From assembly GCA_902363535.1 (NCBI GenBank), contig CABJAE010000005.1, positions 62,001 to 126,000 of the forward strand: 64,000 nucleotides of DNA, given 5' to 3'. Source of the DNA: Peptoniphilaceae bacterium. Its GTDB lineage: Bacteria > Bacillota > Clostridia > Tissierellales > Peptoniphilaceae. Both the position numbers and the translations under genes were made by a program. The notes below the pieces were generated by a model. The model did not search any database, was not told the origin of the DNA, and worked only from the letters and a program-made list of their open reading frames with translations. Shown one piece after another: positions 8,205-18,025 of this stretch. Every line of letters begins with the position of its first letter. Position 1 is the first letter of the stretch.

Positions 8205-9731
8205 ATGTATGCCAGAGTGAAAACCTGTAGCTTAGAAGGATTAGACGGATTTGTCGTGGAAGTCGAATGCGATTTAAGTCGCGGGCTTCCGCGCTTTCTT
8301 ATGGTCGGATTGCCCGACGCGCAAATTCGCGAATCCGGCGAACGGGTCCATGCGGCGATTAAAAACATCGGCATGCCTTACCCCCAACAGCGCATCACGG
8401 TCAATTTATCTCCCGCAAACCGACGAAAAGACGGATCCCAAATGGATTTGGCCGTGGCCGTGTCCATATTGGCCGCAGAAGGCTTTGGCGATCCGAAAGT
8501 CATCGACGAGTACATATTTTTAGGGGAGCTTCAGTTAAACGGCGAAATCTCCGCCATACGCGGCGCCCTTCCCATGGTGATTTCACTGAGAGAATTGGGA
8601 TACAAGAAATTCATCGTCCCCAAGGCCAACGAAAACGAAACGGCCATAGTTCGCGACGTAAGCATTTATCCCGCTTCTAATTTAAAAGAAGTAGTTTCTC
8701 TCCTGACCGGTGAATCCACCATCGACGAGGCCGTGGTGGAAAATCCGATGGATCACATGAAGACCTACGATGTGGACTTTGCCGATATTAAGGGGCAAAG
8801 TCAATTGAAGCGCGCCTTGGAAGTGGCGGCGGCCGGGGCCCACAATCTCTTGATGATCGGCCCGCCGGGTAGCGGAAAGAGCATGAGCGCCAAGCGCCTG
8901 CCTACGATTTTGCCGCGCATGGCTTTTGAAGAGGCCATCGAAGTGACAAAGATTTATTCCGTCTCCGGTCTTTTGGCGGAAAACCGGCTGATGACGGAGC
9001 GGCCCTTCCGCTCACCTCACCACACGGCCTCCGGCGTCTCCCTCATCGGCGGCGGCCGCATCCCGAAACCGGGAGAAATTTCTCTAGCCCACCGCGGCGT
9101 CCTATTCCTCGACGAGATTCCGGAATTTCAGTCCAGCGTATTGGAAGTGCTGCGTCAGCCCATGGAAGACGGGAAGATTCATGTGGCTCGAGCCACGGCA
9201 AGTCTGGAATTTCCCGCCGATTTTCAGCTCATCGCCTCTATGAACCCTTGCCCCTGCGGCTATTACCAGGATCCCAATCACGAGTGCAGTTGCAGCATGC
9301 AGCAAATTCAAAAGTATCTGGGAAAGATTTCGCATCCTCTTTTGGATCGCATCGATCTGCAGGTGGAAGTGAAGCCCATTAGTTACGAAGACATGAAGGA
9401 AACGGTACAGGGCGAAGATTCGAAAACGGTACGGGAGCGGGTGGAACGGGCCCGCGGCTATCAAAAAGCCCGCTTCGAAGGCACGGGGATTATGACCAAT
9501 GCGGATATTCCCGATCGCGACGTGGAAAAATACTGCTGTTTATCCCCGAGTTCGCAAAAACTCCTGGACATGGCCTATAAGAAATATAAATTCAGCGGAC
9601 GGTCCTTACATAAAGTGCTGAAGGTGGCCCGTACCATCGCCGATTTGCGAGACGGAGGGCCCATTACGGACCAGGACGTTTTAGAAGCCGTGCGCTACAA
9701 ATCTGTGGAGGGAAAATATTGGTCGGAATAA
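8205..9731 (+). CDS. yifB: YifB/ComM-family AAA+ ATPase (Mg-chelatase-like)
   Basis: ComM-type helicases promote branch migration during natural transformation; YifB is the general family name. N-terminal Lon-like domain ('GLPRFLMVGLPDAQIRESGE'), then AAA+ with Walker A 'GPPGSGKS' near residue 219, Walker B 'VLFLDEIPEF', the Cys cluster 'MNPCPCGYY...CSCS' and a C-terminal chelatase-like part. I start at ATG 8205, directly after 'gggggaa' and the yraN stop, which gives the family's usual 'MYARVKTCSL' N-terminus and 508 aa. The in-frame ATG 8172 lies inside yraN. Adjacent dprA supports a DNA-uptake role. Confidence 0.93.
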   Translation: MYARVKTCSLEGLDGFVVEVECDLSRGLPRFLMVGLPDAQIRESGERVHAAIKNIGMPYPQQRITVNLSPANRRKDGSQMDLAVAVSILAAEGFGDPKVIDEYIFLGELQLNGEISAIRGALPMVISLRELGYKKFIVPKANENETAIVRDVSIYPASNLKEVVSLLTGESTIDEAVVENPMDHMKTYDVDFADIKGQSQLKRALEVAAAGAHNLLMIGPPGSGKSMSAKRLPTILPRMAFEEAIEVTKIYSVSGLLAENRLMTERPFRSPHHTASGVSLIGGGRIPKPGEISLAHRGVLFLDEIPEFQSSVLEVLRQPMEDGKIHVARATASLEFPADFQLIASMNPCPCGYYQDPNHECSCSMQQIQKYLGKISHPLLDRIDLQVEVKPISYEDMKETVQGEDSKTVRERVERARGYQKARFEGTGIMTNADIPDRDVEKYCCLSPSSQKLLDMAYKKYKFSGRSLHKVLKVARTIADLRDGGPITDQDVLEAVRYKSVEGKYWSE

Positions 9732-10792
9732 GAGAAGATTTGCGGTCCCTGTTCGTCCGATTGTCCCTCGCCGGCATGCCCAACGCCGAAATGATGGAGC
9801 TATACGGCTACATGACCGAAGAAGAAGAGCAATTGTCTCTTTTCGAAAGCGACAATATTCCGGAAAAGTTGAAGACGCGCACGGACATGTTCTTGAAAAG
9901 GGATTTGAGCAAACGAGAAAAGGTGCTGGAAACCCAATGCATTCAGACTCTGGTGGTGGGCGACGATTTTTATCCCGAGAAACTGGCCCTTACGCCGGAT
10001 CCGCCCATGGTGATCTATGCCTTGGGCAATTTGGAACTCATGGCGAAGCCGGCCCTTTCCGTGGTTGGCGCGAGAAAACATACGGATTACGGCCAGAGGG
10101 TCTGTAAAAAATTCGTGTCTCAGCTGGCGGCATCGGGCCTCGTCATCATCAGCGGCCTGGCTCTCGGAATCGATAAGCTGGCCCATCAGGCCACACTGGA
10201 CGCCGGCGGTGAAACCATCGCCGTCTTGGGAAACGGCATCGGCGACTGTTATCCCAGGAGCAACCGCGCCTGCTACGAGGCCATTAAATCCACAGGGCTG
10301 ATTTTAAGCGAGTATCCGCCCTACACCTCGCCCCAGCCTTTTCGCTTTCCCGAGCGAAATCGCATCATCGCGGCTTTAGGCGACGGCGTGTTGGTGGTGG
10401 AAGCCAAGGAAAAAAGCGGCTCTTTGATCACCGCGCGCTTGGCGGCGGAATACGGAAGGGAAGTCTTTGCCGTCTGCGGCAATGTGGATTCCATTTACAG
10501 TCAAGGCACCAATCGCCTGATTTTCGACGGCGCATCCATCGCCCTTTCCCCGGAAGACATACTGGATCATCCGGTCTATCAGATGAAAAAAGAGAAAACT
10601 TCGCCGGATCTTTCCGAACTCTCTTTGGAAGAAAAAACATTGTATGATAGTATAAGAGACGGCCATCAAAATACGGAGGCCCTTATGGAGCATATCGGTT
10701 GGGATATTACCGACGTGTTAAGCGTATTAACCATGTTAGAATTAAAAAATTACATTACAGGTGTGGATAGCAACTGCATCGAAATACTTTAG
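9719..10792 (+). CDS. dprA: DNA-processing protein DprA/Smf
   Basis: DprA binds incoming single-stranded DNA and loads RecA in transformation. The Rossmann-like core is clear: 'VVGARKHTDYG', 'IISGLALGIDKLAHQATLD', 'VLGNGI', 'YPRSN', 'ILSEYPP', 'PFRFPERNRIIAAL' and 'GSLITARLAAEYGREVFAV'. It ends with a winged-helix-like C-terminus. Start is TTG 9719, 6 nt after 'ggaggg', overlapping the yifB end by 13 nt. Length 357 aa is standard. Confidence 0.95.
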   Translation: MVGIREDLRSLFVRLSLAGMPNAEMMELYGYMTEEEEQLSLFESDNIPEKLKTRTDMFLKRDLSKREKVLETQCIQTLVVGDDFYPEKLALTPDPPMVIYALGNLELMAKPALSVVGARKHTDYGQRVCKKFVSQLAASGLVIISGLALGIDKLAHQATLDAGGETIAVLGNGIGDCYPRSNRACYEAIKSTGLILSEYPPYTSPQPFRFPERNRIIAALGDGVLVVEAKEKSGSLITARLAAEYGREVFAVCGNVDSIYSQGTNRLIFDGASIALSPEDILDHPVYQMKKEKTSPDLSELSLEEKTLYDSIRDGHQNTEALMEHIGWDITDVLSVLTMLELKNYITGVDSNCIEIL

Positions 10793-10815
10793 TGCAGGAA
10801 AGGATTTGGAATAAT

Positions 10816-12906
10816 TTGGCAAGGAATCTGATCATCGTGGAGTCGCCCACAAAGGCAAAGACCATCCGCAAAATGGCCGGCAGCCATTACAAAGTCGTGG
10901 CCACTGTGGGGCACATTCGTGATTTGCCTAAATCGAAATTAGGCATCGATATAGAAGACAATTACCAACCGAAGTACATTAATATTCGGGGCAAGGGTCC
11001 GGTTATTAAAGAGCTGAAGGCAGAAGCGAAAAAAGCCAACAAAGTGCTTCTCGCAACTGACCCGGATAGGGAAGGGGAAGCCATCAGTTGGCATTTGACT
11101 CATATTTTGGACATGGATCCCGAGGACAATGTGCGGATTTCGTTTAACGAAATCACGAAAAATGCCGTGAAAAACGGGATAAAAAATCCCCGGCCCATCA
11201 ATATGGAGCTGGTGGACGCACAACAGGCCCGACGGATTTTAGATCGCCTGGTGGGCTATAAAATCAGCCCGCTCTTATGGAAGAAGGTCAAATCCGGACT
11301 CAGTGCGGGGCGGGTGCAGTCGGTGGTTTTAAAAATTATTTGCGACCGCGAAGAGGAGATCAACGAGTTTGAACCCGCGGAATACTGGACCATCGTGGCG
11401 AAAGCTCTGAAAAACCGGAAAACCTTCGAGGCGAAGTATTTCGGAACCCTAGAAGACGGAAAAATTCAGTCGGTGACTTTAAATACCAAAGCCGATGTGG
11501 ACGCCGTAATGAATCGCATGGACCCGAAAGAATTGGTGGTCTCGGACATTCAAAAGGGATCGAGAAAGCGCCGCACCTTAGCGCCTTTCACCACCTCAAC
11601 CATGCAGCAGGAGGCGAACAAGCGCCTGAATTTCACAACCCGCAAGACCATGCAGGTGGCGCAAAAGCTCTACGAAGGGATTACCATTCCCGGGGAAGGC
11701 TCCGTGGGTTTAATTACCTACATGCGTACGGACTCCACGCGGATTTCCGAGCAGGCCGTCGCCCAAACAAAGGCCCATATTTTAAAGGCCTACGGGGAAA
11801 AATACAGCGCGCCCTCCACCTGGTCGAAGAAGAAAGAAAACACCCAGGACGCCCACGAATGTATTCGCCCGGCGGATGTGAGTCGCACGCCATTGAGCTT
11901 AAAAGAAAGTTTGGGGCGCGACGAGTTTCGCCTTTATGAATTGATCTGGTCCCGCTTCGTGGCCTCGCAAATGACGGCGGCCCTTTACGATACGCAAAAA
12001 GTGAAGCTTTCAAGCCGCACGGAAATGTTTCAAGTGAACGGCAATACCCTGGTATTCGACGGTTTTTTGAGGGTCTTTCCCTCGAAGGATCAAAAGGACA
12101 AGGAGATTCCCGCCTTCGAAGTGGGAGAACACGTAAAAGTAAAAGAGATTTTGCCGGAACAACACTTTACCCAGCCGCCGGCCCGCTACAACGAAGCGTC
12201 CCTGATTAAGCTCTTGGAAGAGCTGGGCATCGGACGCCCCAGTACCTACGCGCCGATAATTAACACCTTGCTTTCCCGCTACTACGTGGTGAGCGAGGAG
12301 CGGCGCTTCGTGCCCACGGAGCTCGGGGAAACGGTCAATGACCTTTTAACGGATTACTTCCCCATGTTTGTCGACGAGGATTTTACGGCGAAGATGGAAC
12401 ACAGTTTGGACGCCGTGGCCGACGGGGAACTTGCCTGGCAAAAAGCCGTGGATCCCGTGTACAAGCAACTGGCCGAGTACCTGGAGCGGGCGGAAAAAGA
12501 AATCGAGAAAGTTGAAATTCGCGACGAGCCCACCGACGTTATCTGCGAAAAATGCGGTCGGAATATGGTCATAAAAATGGGGCGGTACGGCAAATTCCTC
12601 GCCTGTCCGGGCTTTCCCGATTGTCGAAACACCAAAGCCTTGGTGGAAAAAATCGGCGTGAAGTGCCCGAAGTGCGGCGAAGGGGAAATCGTCATAAAAA
12701 GAAGCAAGCGGGGGCGGAAATTCTTCGGCTGCGACAAGTATCCCGATTGCGATTTCGTTTCGTGGGATGAGCCCATCGACGAGCGTTGCCCGAAATGCGG
12801 CGATATATTGACGAAGAAGACCACGAAACGCGGCACGCGCATCCAATGCCACAATTCGGATTGCGATTACCAGCGCACGGAAGGCGACGAGTCAAAAGAA
12901 TCATAG
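10816..12906 (+). CDS. topA: DNA topoisomerase I
   Basis: Type IA topoisomerase relaxing negative supercoils. The Toprim domain opens with 'NLIIVESPTKAKTI' and has 'ATDPDREGEAISWHL'. The catalytic tyrosine is in 'YMRTDSTR' (Y302). Three C-terminal zinc ribbons (CxxC pairs from 12544 to 12870) end the 696-aa protein. I choose TTG 10816, preceded by 'aggaaagga', since it yields the family N-terminus 'MARNLIIVES'. GTG 10792 in the same frame has no SD and adds 8 non-conserved residues. Confidence 0.95.
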   Translation: MARNLIIVESPTKAKTIRKMAGSHYKVVATVGHIRDLPKSKLGIDIEDNYQPKYINIRGKGPVIKELKAEAKKANKVLLATDPDREGEAISWHLTHILDMDPEDNVRISFNEITKNAVKNGIKNPRPINMELVDAQQARRILDRLVGYKISPLLWKKVKSGLSAGRVQSVVLKIICDREEEINEFEPAEYWTIVAKALKNRKTFEAKYFGTLEDGKIQSVTLNTKADVDAVMNRMDPKELVVSDIQKGSRKRRTLAPFTTSTMQQEANKRLNFTTRKTMQVAQKLYEGITIPGEGSVGLITYMRTDSTRISEQAVAQTKAHILKAYGEKYSAPSTWSKKKENTQDAHECIRPADVSRTPLSLKESLGRDEFRLYELIWSRFVASQMTAALYDTQKVKLSSRTEMFQVNGNTLVFDGFLRVFPSKDQKDKEIPAFEVGEHVKVKEILPEQHFTQPPARYNEASLIKLLEELGIGRPSTYAPIINTLLSRYYVVSEERRFVPTELGETVNDLLTDYFPMFVDEDFTAKMEHSLDAVADGELAWQKAVDPVYKQLAEYLERAEKEIEKVEIRDEPTDVICEKCGRNMVIKMGRYGKFLACPGFPDCRNTKALVEKIGVKCPKCGEGEIVIKRSKRGRKFFGCDKYPDCDFVSWDEPIDERCPKCGDILTKKTTKRGTRIQCHNSDCDYQRTEGDESKES

Positions 12907-12948
12907 TGAAGGCGGGCATGGGAAGGGCCGCAATTTTTGGAGGCAGTG

Positions 12949-14157
12949 ATGGACAAGAAATTTTCCTTTTCCGCATCGAAAGACAAAGGGCAAATGAATA
13001 CCCAATCGACTGTTTCGGCGGGCCGCGTCAGTGCCGTCCAATTAAGCGAAAAAATTTTAAATGATGCCGCCGAAGCGTGCTGTTCCGACGTGCATATTGA
13101 ACCGGCCGGTGAAAACTGGCGGGTTCGTATGCGTCGAAACGGCACGCTCTTTTTGTACGACACCTATCCGAAGCGATTGTACTCGGAATTTGTCACGCGG
13201 ATCAAATTTCTCTCTTCCATGGACATAGGCGAAAAGCGGAAGCCTCAAGACGGCCGCTTCACCTTTAAGCACGACGGTCGCGACGTGGACGTGCGGGCAT
13301 CGGCGATTCCCGTAAAGGGTGAGGAAAAGTTGGTGCTTCGCCTCTTGGACAGAAGCGGCCTAAACTACACCCCGGAAGGCATCGGCTTGGATGGAAAGAA
13401 CCTGGCCCTAGTTGAAAAACTGCTGCGCCAACCCTTGGGCCTTGTTTTGATCTGCGGGCCCACGGGCTCCGGGAAAACCTCGACCCTCTATACGTTTATC
13501 CAACTCTTAAACAGCGTGGAGCGAAATATTCTGACCATCGAAGATCCCGTGGAATTTGCCATCGAAGGGATCAATCAAATGCAGGTGAATCCCAAGGCGA
13601 ACATTACCTTCTCCACGGGTCTGGAAGCCATGTTGCGTCAGGACCCGGAGGTCATGATGGTCGGGGAAATTCGCTCCATGGAAACGGCGGAGATCGCCCT
13701 AAGGTCGTCGATTACGGGTCATCTGATCTTTTCCACGCTCCACACCACGGATTCGCCCTCGGCCATTATCCGCCTCATGGACATGGGCATCGAACCTTAT
13801 ATGTTGTCGGCGGGAATTATCGGCGTGATCTCCCAGCGCCTCGTACGAAAACTTTGCGACCACTGCAAGAAAGAAGTTTACAGAAAAGACGATTACTTTC
13901 GAATCGACGGACCGACCTACGAGGCCGCGGGCTGCGAACACTGTTTTGAAGGCTACACCGGTAGGGAAGCCGTCTTCGAAATCATGGCCATGAACGAAAA
14001 AATCCGCGACCTAATTAAGCCCGGCGTCACGTTAGATGCTCTGCGGGATGCGGCGGTGATAACGGGCATGATTCCATTGAAAGAGGCCCTGCGGGAGAAG
14101 ATTCTTGCGGGAACCATCAGCCTCGATGAGGCCTACCGCACCATTATGACCATGTAG
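12949..14157 (+). CDS. pilB: Type IV pilus / competence assembly ATPase (PilB/GspE family)
   Basis: Hexameric cytoplasmic ATPase powering pilin assembly. Walker A 'GPTGSGKT' at about 170-177, Asp box 'TIEDPVE', Walker B segment 'QDPEVMMVGEIR', His box 'GHLIFSTLHT', and a zinc-type CxxC pair ('CDHC' near 303, 'CEHC' near 330). At 402 aa it lacks the long N1 domain of classical PilB and begins in the N2 region, resembling ComGA-size proteins but with the Cys motif kept. ATG 12949 is chosen by GGAGG at 12939-12943. First gene of a five-gene pilus block after topA. Confidence 0.9.
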   Translation: MDKKFSFSASKDKGQMNTQSTVSAGRVSAVQLSEKILNDAAEACCSDVHIEPAGENWRVRMRRNGTLFLYDTYPKRLYSEFVTRIKFLSSMDIGEKRKPQDGRFTFKHDGRDVDVRASAIPVKGEEKLVLRLLDRSGLNYTPEGIGLDGKNLALVEKLLRQPLGLVLICGPTGSGKTSTLYTFIQLLNSVERNILTIEDPVEFAIEGINQMQVNPKANITFSTGLEAMLRQDPEVMMVGEIRSMETAEIALRSSITGHLIFSTLHTTDSPSAIIRLMDMGIEPYMLSAGIIGVISQRLVRKLCDHCKKEVYRKDDYFRIDGPTYEAAGCEHCFEGYTGREAVFEIMAMNEKIRDLIKPGVTLDALRDAAVITGMIPLKEALREKILAGTISLDEAYRTIMTM

Positions 14158-14164
14158 GTGAGCC

Positions 14165-15355
14165 ATGAAGTTTAAGTATAAAATCATCGACGCACAGTCG
14201 AATCTCGTGACCGATGAAATGGACGCGGAGAATTTACAGGAGGCGCGGGAAAAGCTCCACGAAGCCGGCTACCGCATCGTCGCCTTGAAAGAAGAAGGGC
14301 GGCGACTTCAATTAACAAAGCCGCGGCGGGTGATTGCGAAAGGGCAATTGGCCTTATTGTTTTCCCAACTGGCCCTTATGTCGTCCGGAGGTTTGGACAT
14401 CGTTACGGTCATGGAATTAATGGCCCGGGAGTCCAAAGGCCTTCAGAAAGAAAAATTGGAATTCATCGTGGAGGCGGTGCGGCAAGGGAAGCTCCTCTCC
14501 GAGGCTTTCCATGAAGCCGACTGTTTTCCCCATTTCGTCCCCGGCATGATTCGAAGCGGGGAGGCGGCGGGAACCTTGGGCGACATCTTTCGCCAACTGG
14601 CGGATTTTTTCGACGAGGAACAACAAATGCACAGAAAACTTGCAAATGCCCTGGCCTATCCCGTCATCCTTATGATTACATCCCTTTTTGTTTTGCAGGT
14701 GGTGCTTCATTCGGTGCTTCCCGTATTTACCGACGTCTTTGAATCCCGACAGGTGCCCTTGCCCCTGATGACCCGCATGCTCATCGCCATCGCCGATCAT
14801 TTTAATCGCTTCGGCCTTCTTTACATCGCGGCGCTTCTCCTTTTGATGCTGATGATTTTGATCCTGAAAAATCATCCGAAAACCGCCGACGGCTTCTACC
14901 GCAGATGGTACCATCTGTCGATCGCTGCGCCTTTTTACCGAGACCCCTTTGAGCTGAGGCAATTAAGAACCATGAAGATGCAAATGGATAACGGCGTGGA
15001 CCTGTTGCGCATTATGGAAAACATGAACGAAGGGGCGGAAAATCCCTACATCGAGAGAAAGGCGCAGGCGATGATTCGCGGCCTGATGAAAGGGGAGGAG
15101 CTCTCTCTGGCCATGGAGAAAAGCGATTTGTTTAAAGCGCAGAACTGCTCTTTCGTCGCCTTAGGCGAGGCCTCTTCCGCCGTAAGCGAGATGCTCGCCG
15201 TGGCCATCCATTTGGAGGAAGGACGGCAGAAAAATCGCGCCGAGCGCATAAGCATATACATAGAGCCGGCACTAATTCTGCTCATGGCCGTCGTCGTCGG
15301 ATTTATTATTTTTTCTATTGCCATTCCCATGTTTGACATGGTAAACAGTTTTTAG
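14165..15355 (+). CDS. pilC: Type IV pilus platform protein (PilC/GspF/ComGB family)
   Basis: Inner-membrane platform that couples the ATPase to the growing pilus. Two T2SSF domains of about 120 residues (roughly 60-185 and 265-390), with membrane helices at about 160-182, 208-230 and 365-388. Family features: 'LLFSQLALMSSGGLDIVTVMEL', 'GTLGDIFRQLADFFDEEQQ' and 'MFDMVNSF' at the C-terminus. Length 396 aa. It follows pilB by 7 nt. Confidence 0.92.
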   Translation: MKFKYKIIDAQSNLVTDEMDAENLQEAREKLHEAGYRIVALKEEGRRLQLTKPRRVIAKGQLALLFSQLALMSSGGLDIVTVMELMARESKGLQKEKLEFIVEAVRQGKLLSEAFHEADCFPHFVPGMIRSGEAAGTLGDIFRQLADFFDEEQQMHRKLANALAYPVILMITSLFVLQVVLHSVLPVFTDVFESRQVPLPLMTRMLIAIADHFNRFGLLYIAALLLLMLMILILKNHPKTADGFYRRWYHLSIAAPFYRDPFELRQLRTMKMQMDNGVDLLRIMENMNEGAENPYIERKAQAMIRGLMKGEELSLAMEKSDLFKAQNCSFVALGEASSAVSEMLAVAIHLEEGRQKNRAERISIYIEPALILLMAVVVGFIIFSIAIPMFDMVNSF

Positions 15356-15363
15356 GAGGAATT

Positions 15364-15756
15364 ATGAAAAAGAAAAAGGGATTCACCCTGATCGAACTCA
15401 TTATTGTCATCGCCATCTTGGCCCTGCTCATCGCCATCGCCATTCCCCGCTACCAACGCTCCAATTTAAGCGCTCAGGCCACAGCCCACAATGCCAATGT
15501 GCGGGTCATAAAAAATGCTGCGATCCTTTACTCCATGGACAAACCGACCGAAGGGACGATTGAATTAGATGATCTCAAGCCCTATTTGGAATCCGGCGAA
15601 GTTCCGAAGCCGGCCAAGGCATTAAGTAAATATACTTCTTTTACTGTGAAGGTAGAAAATGGAAACATTATCGTGGAGCCCGGCATGGTAAAAATAGATA
15701 ATAATAATACTTTGGTGCCTGATACGGGTAAGCCTGATCAAGCAAAACAAAAATGA
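15364..15756 (+). CDS. Type IV prepilin (ComGC-like major pilin)
   Basis: A 130-aa prepilin with a short basic leader and class III signal 'KKKKG|FTLIELIIVIAI', cut after the Gly with Glu at mature position 5. The hydrophobic N-terminal helix runs on to 'IAIPRYQ'. The globular part is small and lysine-rich. SD 'aggagg' precedes ATG 15364. It is the only pilin in the block, so it is likely the main subunit; minor pilins, if any, are elsewhere. Confidence 0.9.
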   Translation: MKKKKGFTLIELIIVIAILALLIAIAIPRYQRSNLSAQATAHNANVRVIKNAAILYSMDKPTEGTIELDDLKPYLESGEVPKPAKALSKYTSFTVKVENGNIIVEPGMVKIDNNNTLVPDTGKPDQAKQK

Positions 15757-16454
15757 TACTGATCTATCTGGTTGCCTTTTTTCTCGCGGCCTCCTTTGTG
15801 TCCTTTTTCAATCTTTTCGACGACAGGCGTAGGCGCGGCGAAAATTGGACCTACGGAAGAAGCCGCTGCGAATCCTGCGGCCGCATCATTCCGTGGCCCT
15901 ATTTGATTCCCGTCCTCGGCTACATTTTCTGTCGCGGGCGATGCGCTTGCGGCGAAAAAATCTCCCTCTACCATCCGCTGAGCGAAGGAATCGGAGGCGC
16001 GCTCGCCGCCTTTTTGCTCCATTACTTGGGCATGGAGAAGGCCTCCGTCCTCCCGGTGGCCGCCGTATTTGTCATGTATCTTTTGGCTCTGGAAGACAGT
16101 CGCCACCAGGATGTGTTTACAGGGGATCTTGTCGTAGGCGGCGTTATCTTTGTCGTGGCTCTGATTCTCGATGGATCCATTCATCCCTTAAGCGGCGCCT
16201 TTCTCTTTTTCCTGATCGGCGCGCTTTATTTTCTCTTTCCCAAGGCGGTGGGCGAGGGGGACATTTATTATGCTTCGATTCTCGCCTTGGGCATCGGGGA
16301 GATATGGAGAAGCTATTTATTTTTTACCGTGACCTTTGTTTCGGCCGCCCTCATCGGCGGGGGCCTTTACTTTTTCAAAGGCCTCAAACAGAAAGCCGTC
16401 CCCATGTTTCCCTTTTTTCTGTTGGGTTTTTTGATTGTAGGAATTTATTTGTGA
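15753..16454 (+). CDS. pilD: Prepilin peptidase / methyltransferase (PilD/ComC family)
   Basis: Membrane aspartyl protease that removes the prepilin leader and methylates the new N-terminus. The N-terminal domain has the zinc-type cysteines 'CESC' and 'CRGRCAC'. Catalytic aspartates are in 'LEDSRHQD' and 'GEGDIYY'. About seven to eight membrane helices in 233 aa. Start overlaps the pilin stop as ATGA, so enzyme and substrate are co-translated. Confidence 0.92.
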   Translation: MILIYLVAFFLAASFVSFFNLFDDRRRRGENWTYGRSRCESCGRIIPWPYLIPVLGYIFCRGRCACGEKISLYHPLSEGIGGALAAFLLHYLGMEKASVLPVAAVFVMYLLALEDSRHQDVFTGDLVVGGVIFVVALILDGSIHPLSGAFLFFLIGALYFLFPKAVGEGDIYYASILALGIGEIWRSYLFFTVTFVSAALIGGGLYFFKGLKQKAVPMFPFFLLGFLIVGIYL

Positions 16455-16496
16455 ACGAAATTGTTTAAATTACATAAAAATTACGCATTCGTGGGA

Positions 16497-16515
16497 TATA
16501 ATGCTTGTAGGAGGG
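16497..16515 (+). promoter_or_regulatory. -10 box and SD before the PilM/N-like gene
   Basis: TATAAT at 16497-16502 with no convincing -35, followed by SD 'taggaggg' (16508-16515). It may give the pilM-like gene extra expression independent of pilB-pilD. Confidence 0.4.
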
Positions 16516-16519
16516 CGAA

Positions 16520-18016
16520 ATGAAATTATTTAATAAGCGCGAAGCGATAATTTACTTCGAAGATCGTCGCTGCTATGTAGCAAACGTAGACGAAAACAAA
16601 TCCGTAAGCACACTTTATTCTTTTGATATACCGATGAACGTCCTTAGTGACGGCGAAATTTTAGACAGCGCACAGTTGCACTATCTTTTGAAAAAGACCT
16701 TGGAAGAAAACGAGCTGACCAAGAGCCATGCCTTGTTCGTCATAAATTCCGCCTCGGCGGTAAACCGCACCATGCATGTGCCGTCTATGACGGAGAAGGA
16801 GAGGGCTTCGCTAATCGAAAACGAGTGTCCGTCACTTTTCCCTCAGGATTTAGAGGAATATGCCTTGGATTCGGTGGATTTAAAAAGTGACGACGACATC
16901 CACCATCTGTTAATTACGATATGTCCCGAAGAACTCTTGGAAGGTTACAGGGATTTAGCGAAAAAATGCGAAATAAAACTTCGCGGGATCATTCCTTTTT
17001 CAACGTTATGCCTGGAATACGCCCATTGGCTGGGCGGCGCAAGGGTGAATTTCGTCGGCACGAGCCACTTGGGCTTTTACTACGGCCACGAAAATCGCTT
17101 CTTCGACCGCACGGAGGTCAACGATTCCGTCCTGGACTTTATGAGTAGAAACGAACTGGAAGCGGAAGATGTCCTGCGCATTAAAGACGAAAATTTCGAC
17201 GAGCGCATGAGCGATGTGGATCCCGCCGCCATGAAAAGGGAAATGCAATCGGCTTATTACGAAGCGTTGGGCCATGTGGAGCATATGGGCGGCGATTTTG
17301 CCCTGGCCGACAGGCAGTTAATCGCAGGATCTTTCGTGGAAAGCGGTTTATTTTCCGCACTTATGGACGAGGAAGTATACAAGCCGCTGAATTTAGGGGA
17401 TATCTTTGCCGCCGCGGCGGAACACGGCGATGTTGCCGCCATGTTCTCCGGCACAAGACGCTCCGGCGGCGGAGGCAAAAACTACTACCTGCCCATCGGC
17501 GCCCTTGTCGTGGCCTTTGCCATTCTCATCGGCTCCTTTGTCTACGGTGAAAAATTAAAGCAGCAAAACCGAGACCTTATCGTCCGGACCCACGAACAGG
17601 AAATGGCGCAAGACGAATCGGATTCGACTGAAGGCGGAAGCGGTGCACAAAAGAGCGCCGACATTGCCGATGCCATTACCAAGGTGAAATCCTCTGCGCC
17701 GGATACACTGACCGTAACGGGCATGGATTACCAAAACGGCACCCTGTCCATTCGCGGCGAAGCAAAAGATGCCAACGAAATACAAAACTGGTGCAGTCAA
17801 TTGGAAGACGTGTTGAAAGTTAAAGTGGAAGAAGAACCGACGGCGACGGTCGGCGATGTGATCTACTTCCAATTAACGGCCTATTTAATCGGCGGCGAAG
17901 AAGGTGATTCCACCCCTTCCGAAGAAACGGACGACGGTATGGATTCCGCAGGCGACGAGATGATGGGCGACGAGATGACGGTAAACGACGCCGGCGACAA
18001 CAGCGCCAGTATATAG
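16520..18016 (+). CDS. PilM-like actin-fold protein fused to a PilN-like membrane segment
   Basis: Residues 1 to about 300 resemble the PilM/FtsA-type actin-like fold ('HALFVINSASAVNRTMHVPSMTEKE', 'INFVGTSHLGFYYG' in pattern). A glycine-rich linker and one membrane helix (about 321-343) follow. Then comes a short coil and an extracellular domain ('PDTLTVTGMDYQNGTLSIRGEAKD') like PilN/PilO, with an acidic 40-residue tail. PilM and PilN are usually separate genes whose products bind each other, so this 498-aa protein looks like a natural fusion that anchors the assembly. The fold assignment comes from pattern and context, not strong motifs. Confidence 0.7.
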   Translation: MKLFNKREAIIYFEDRRCYVANVDENKSVSTLYSFDIPMNVLSDGEILDSAQLHYLLKKTLEENELTKSHALFVINSASAVNRTMHVPSMTEKERASLIENECPSLFPQDLEEYALDSVDLKSDDDIHHLLITICPEELLEGYRDLAKKCEIKLRGIIPFSTLCLEYAHWLGGARVNFVGTSHLGFYYGHENRFFDRTEVNDSVLDFMSRNELEAEDVLRIKDENFDERMSDVDPAAMKREMQSAYYEALGHVEHMGGDFALADRQLIAGSFVESGLFSALMDEEVYKPLNLGDIFAAAAEHGDVAAMFSGTRRSGGGGKNYYLPIGALVVAFAILIGSFVYGEKLKQQNRDLIVRTHEQEMAQDESDSTEGGSGAQKSADIADAITKVKSSAPDTLTVTGMDYQNGTLSIRGEAKDANEIQNWCSQLEDVLKVKVEEEPTATVGDVIYFQLTAYLIGGEEGDSTPSEETDDGMDSAGDEMMGDEMTVNDAGDNSASI

Positions 18017-18025
18017 GAGTCATAA

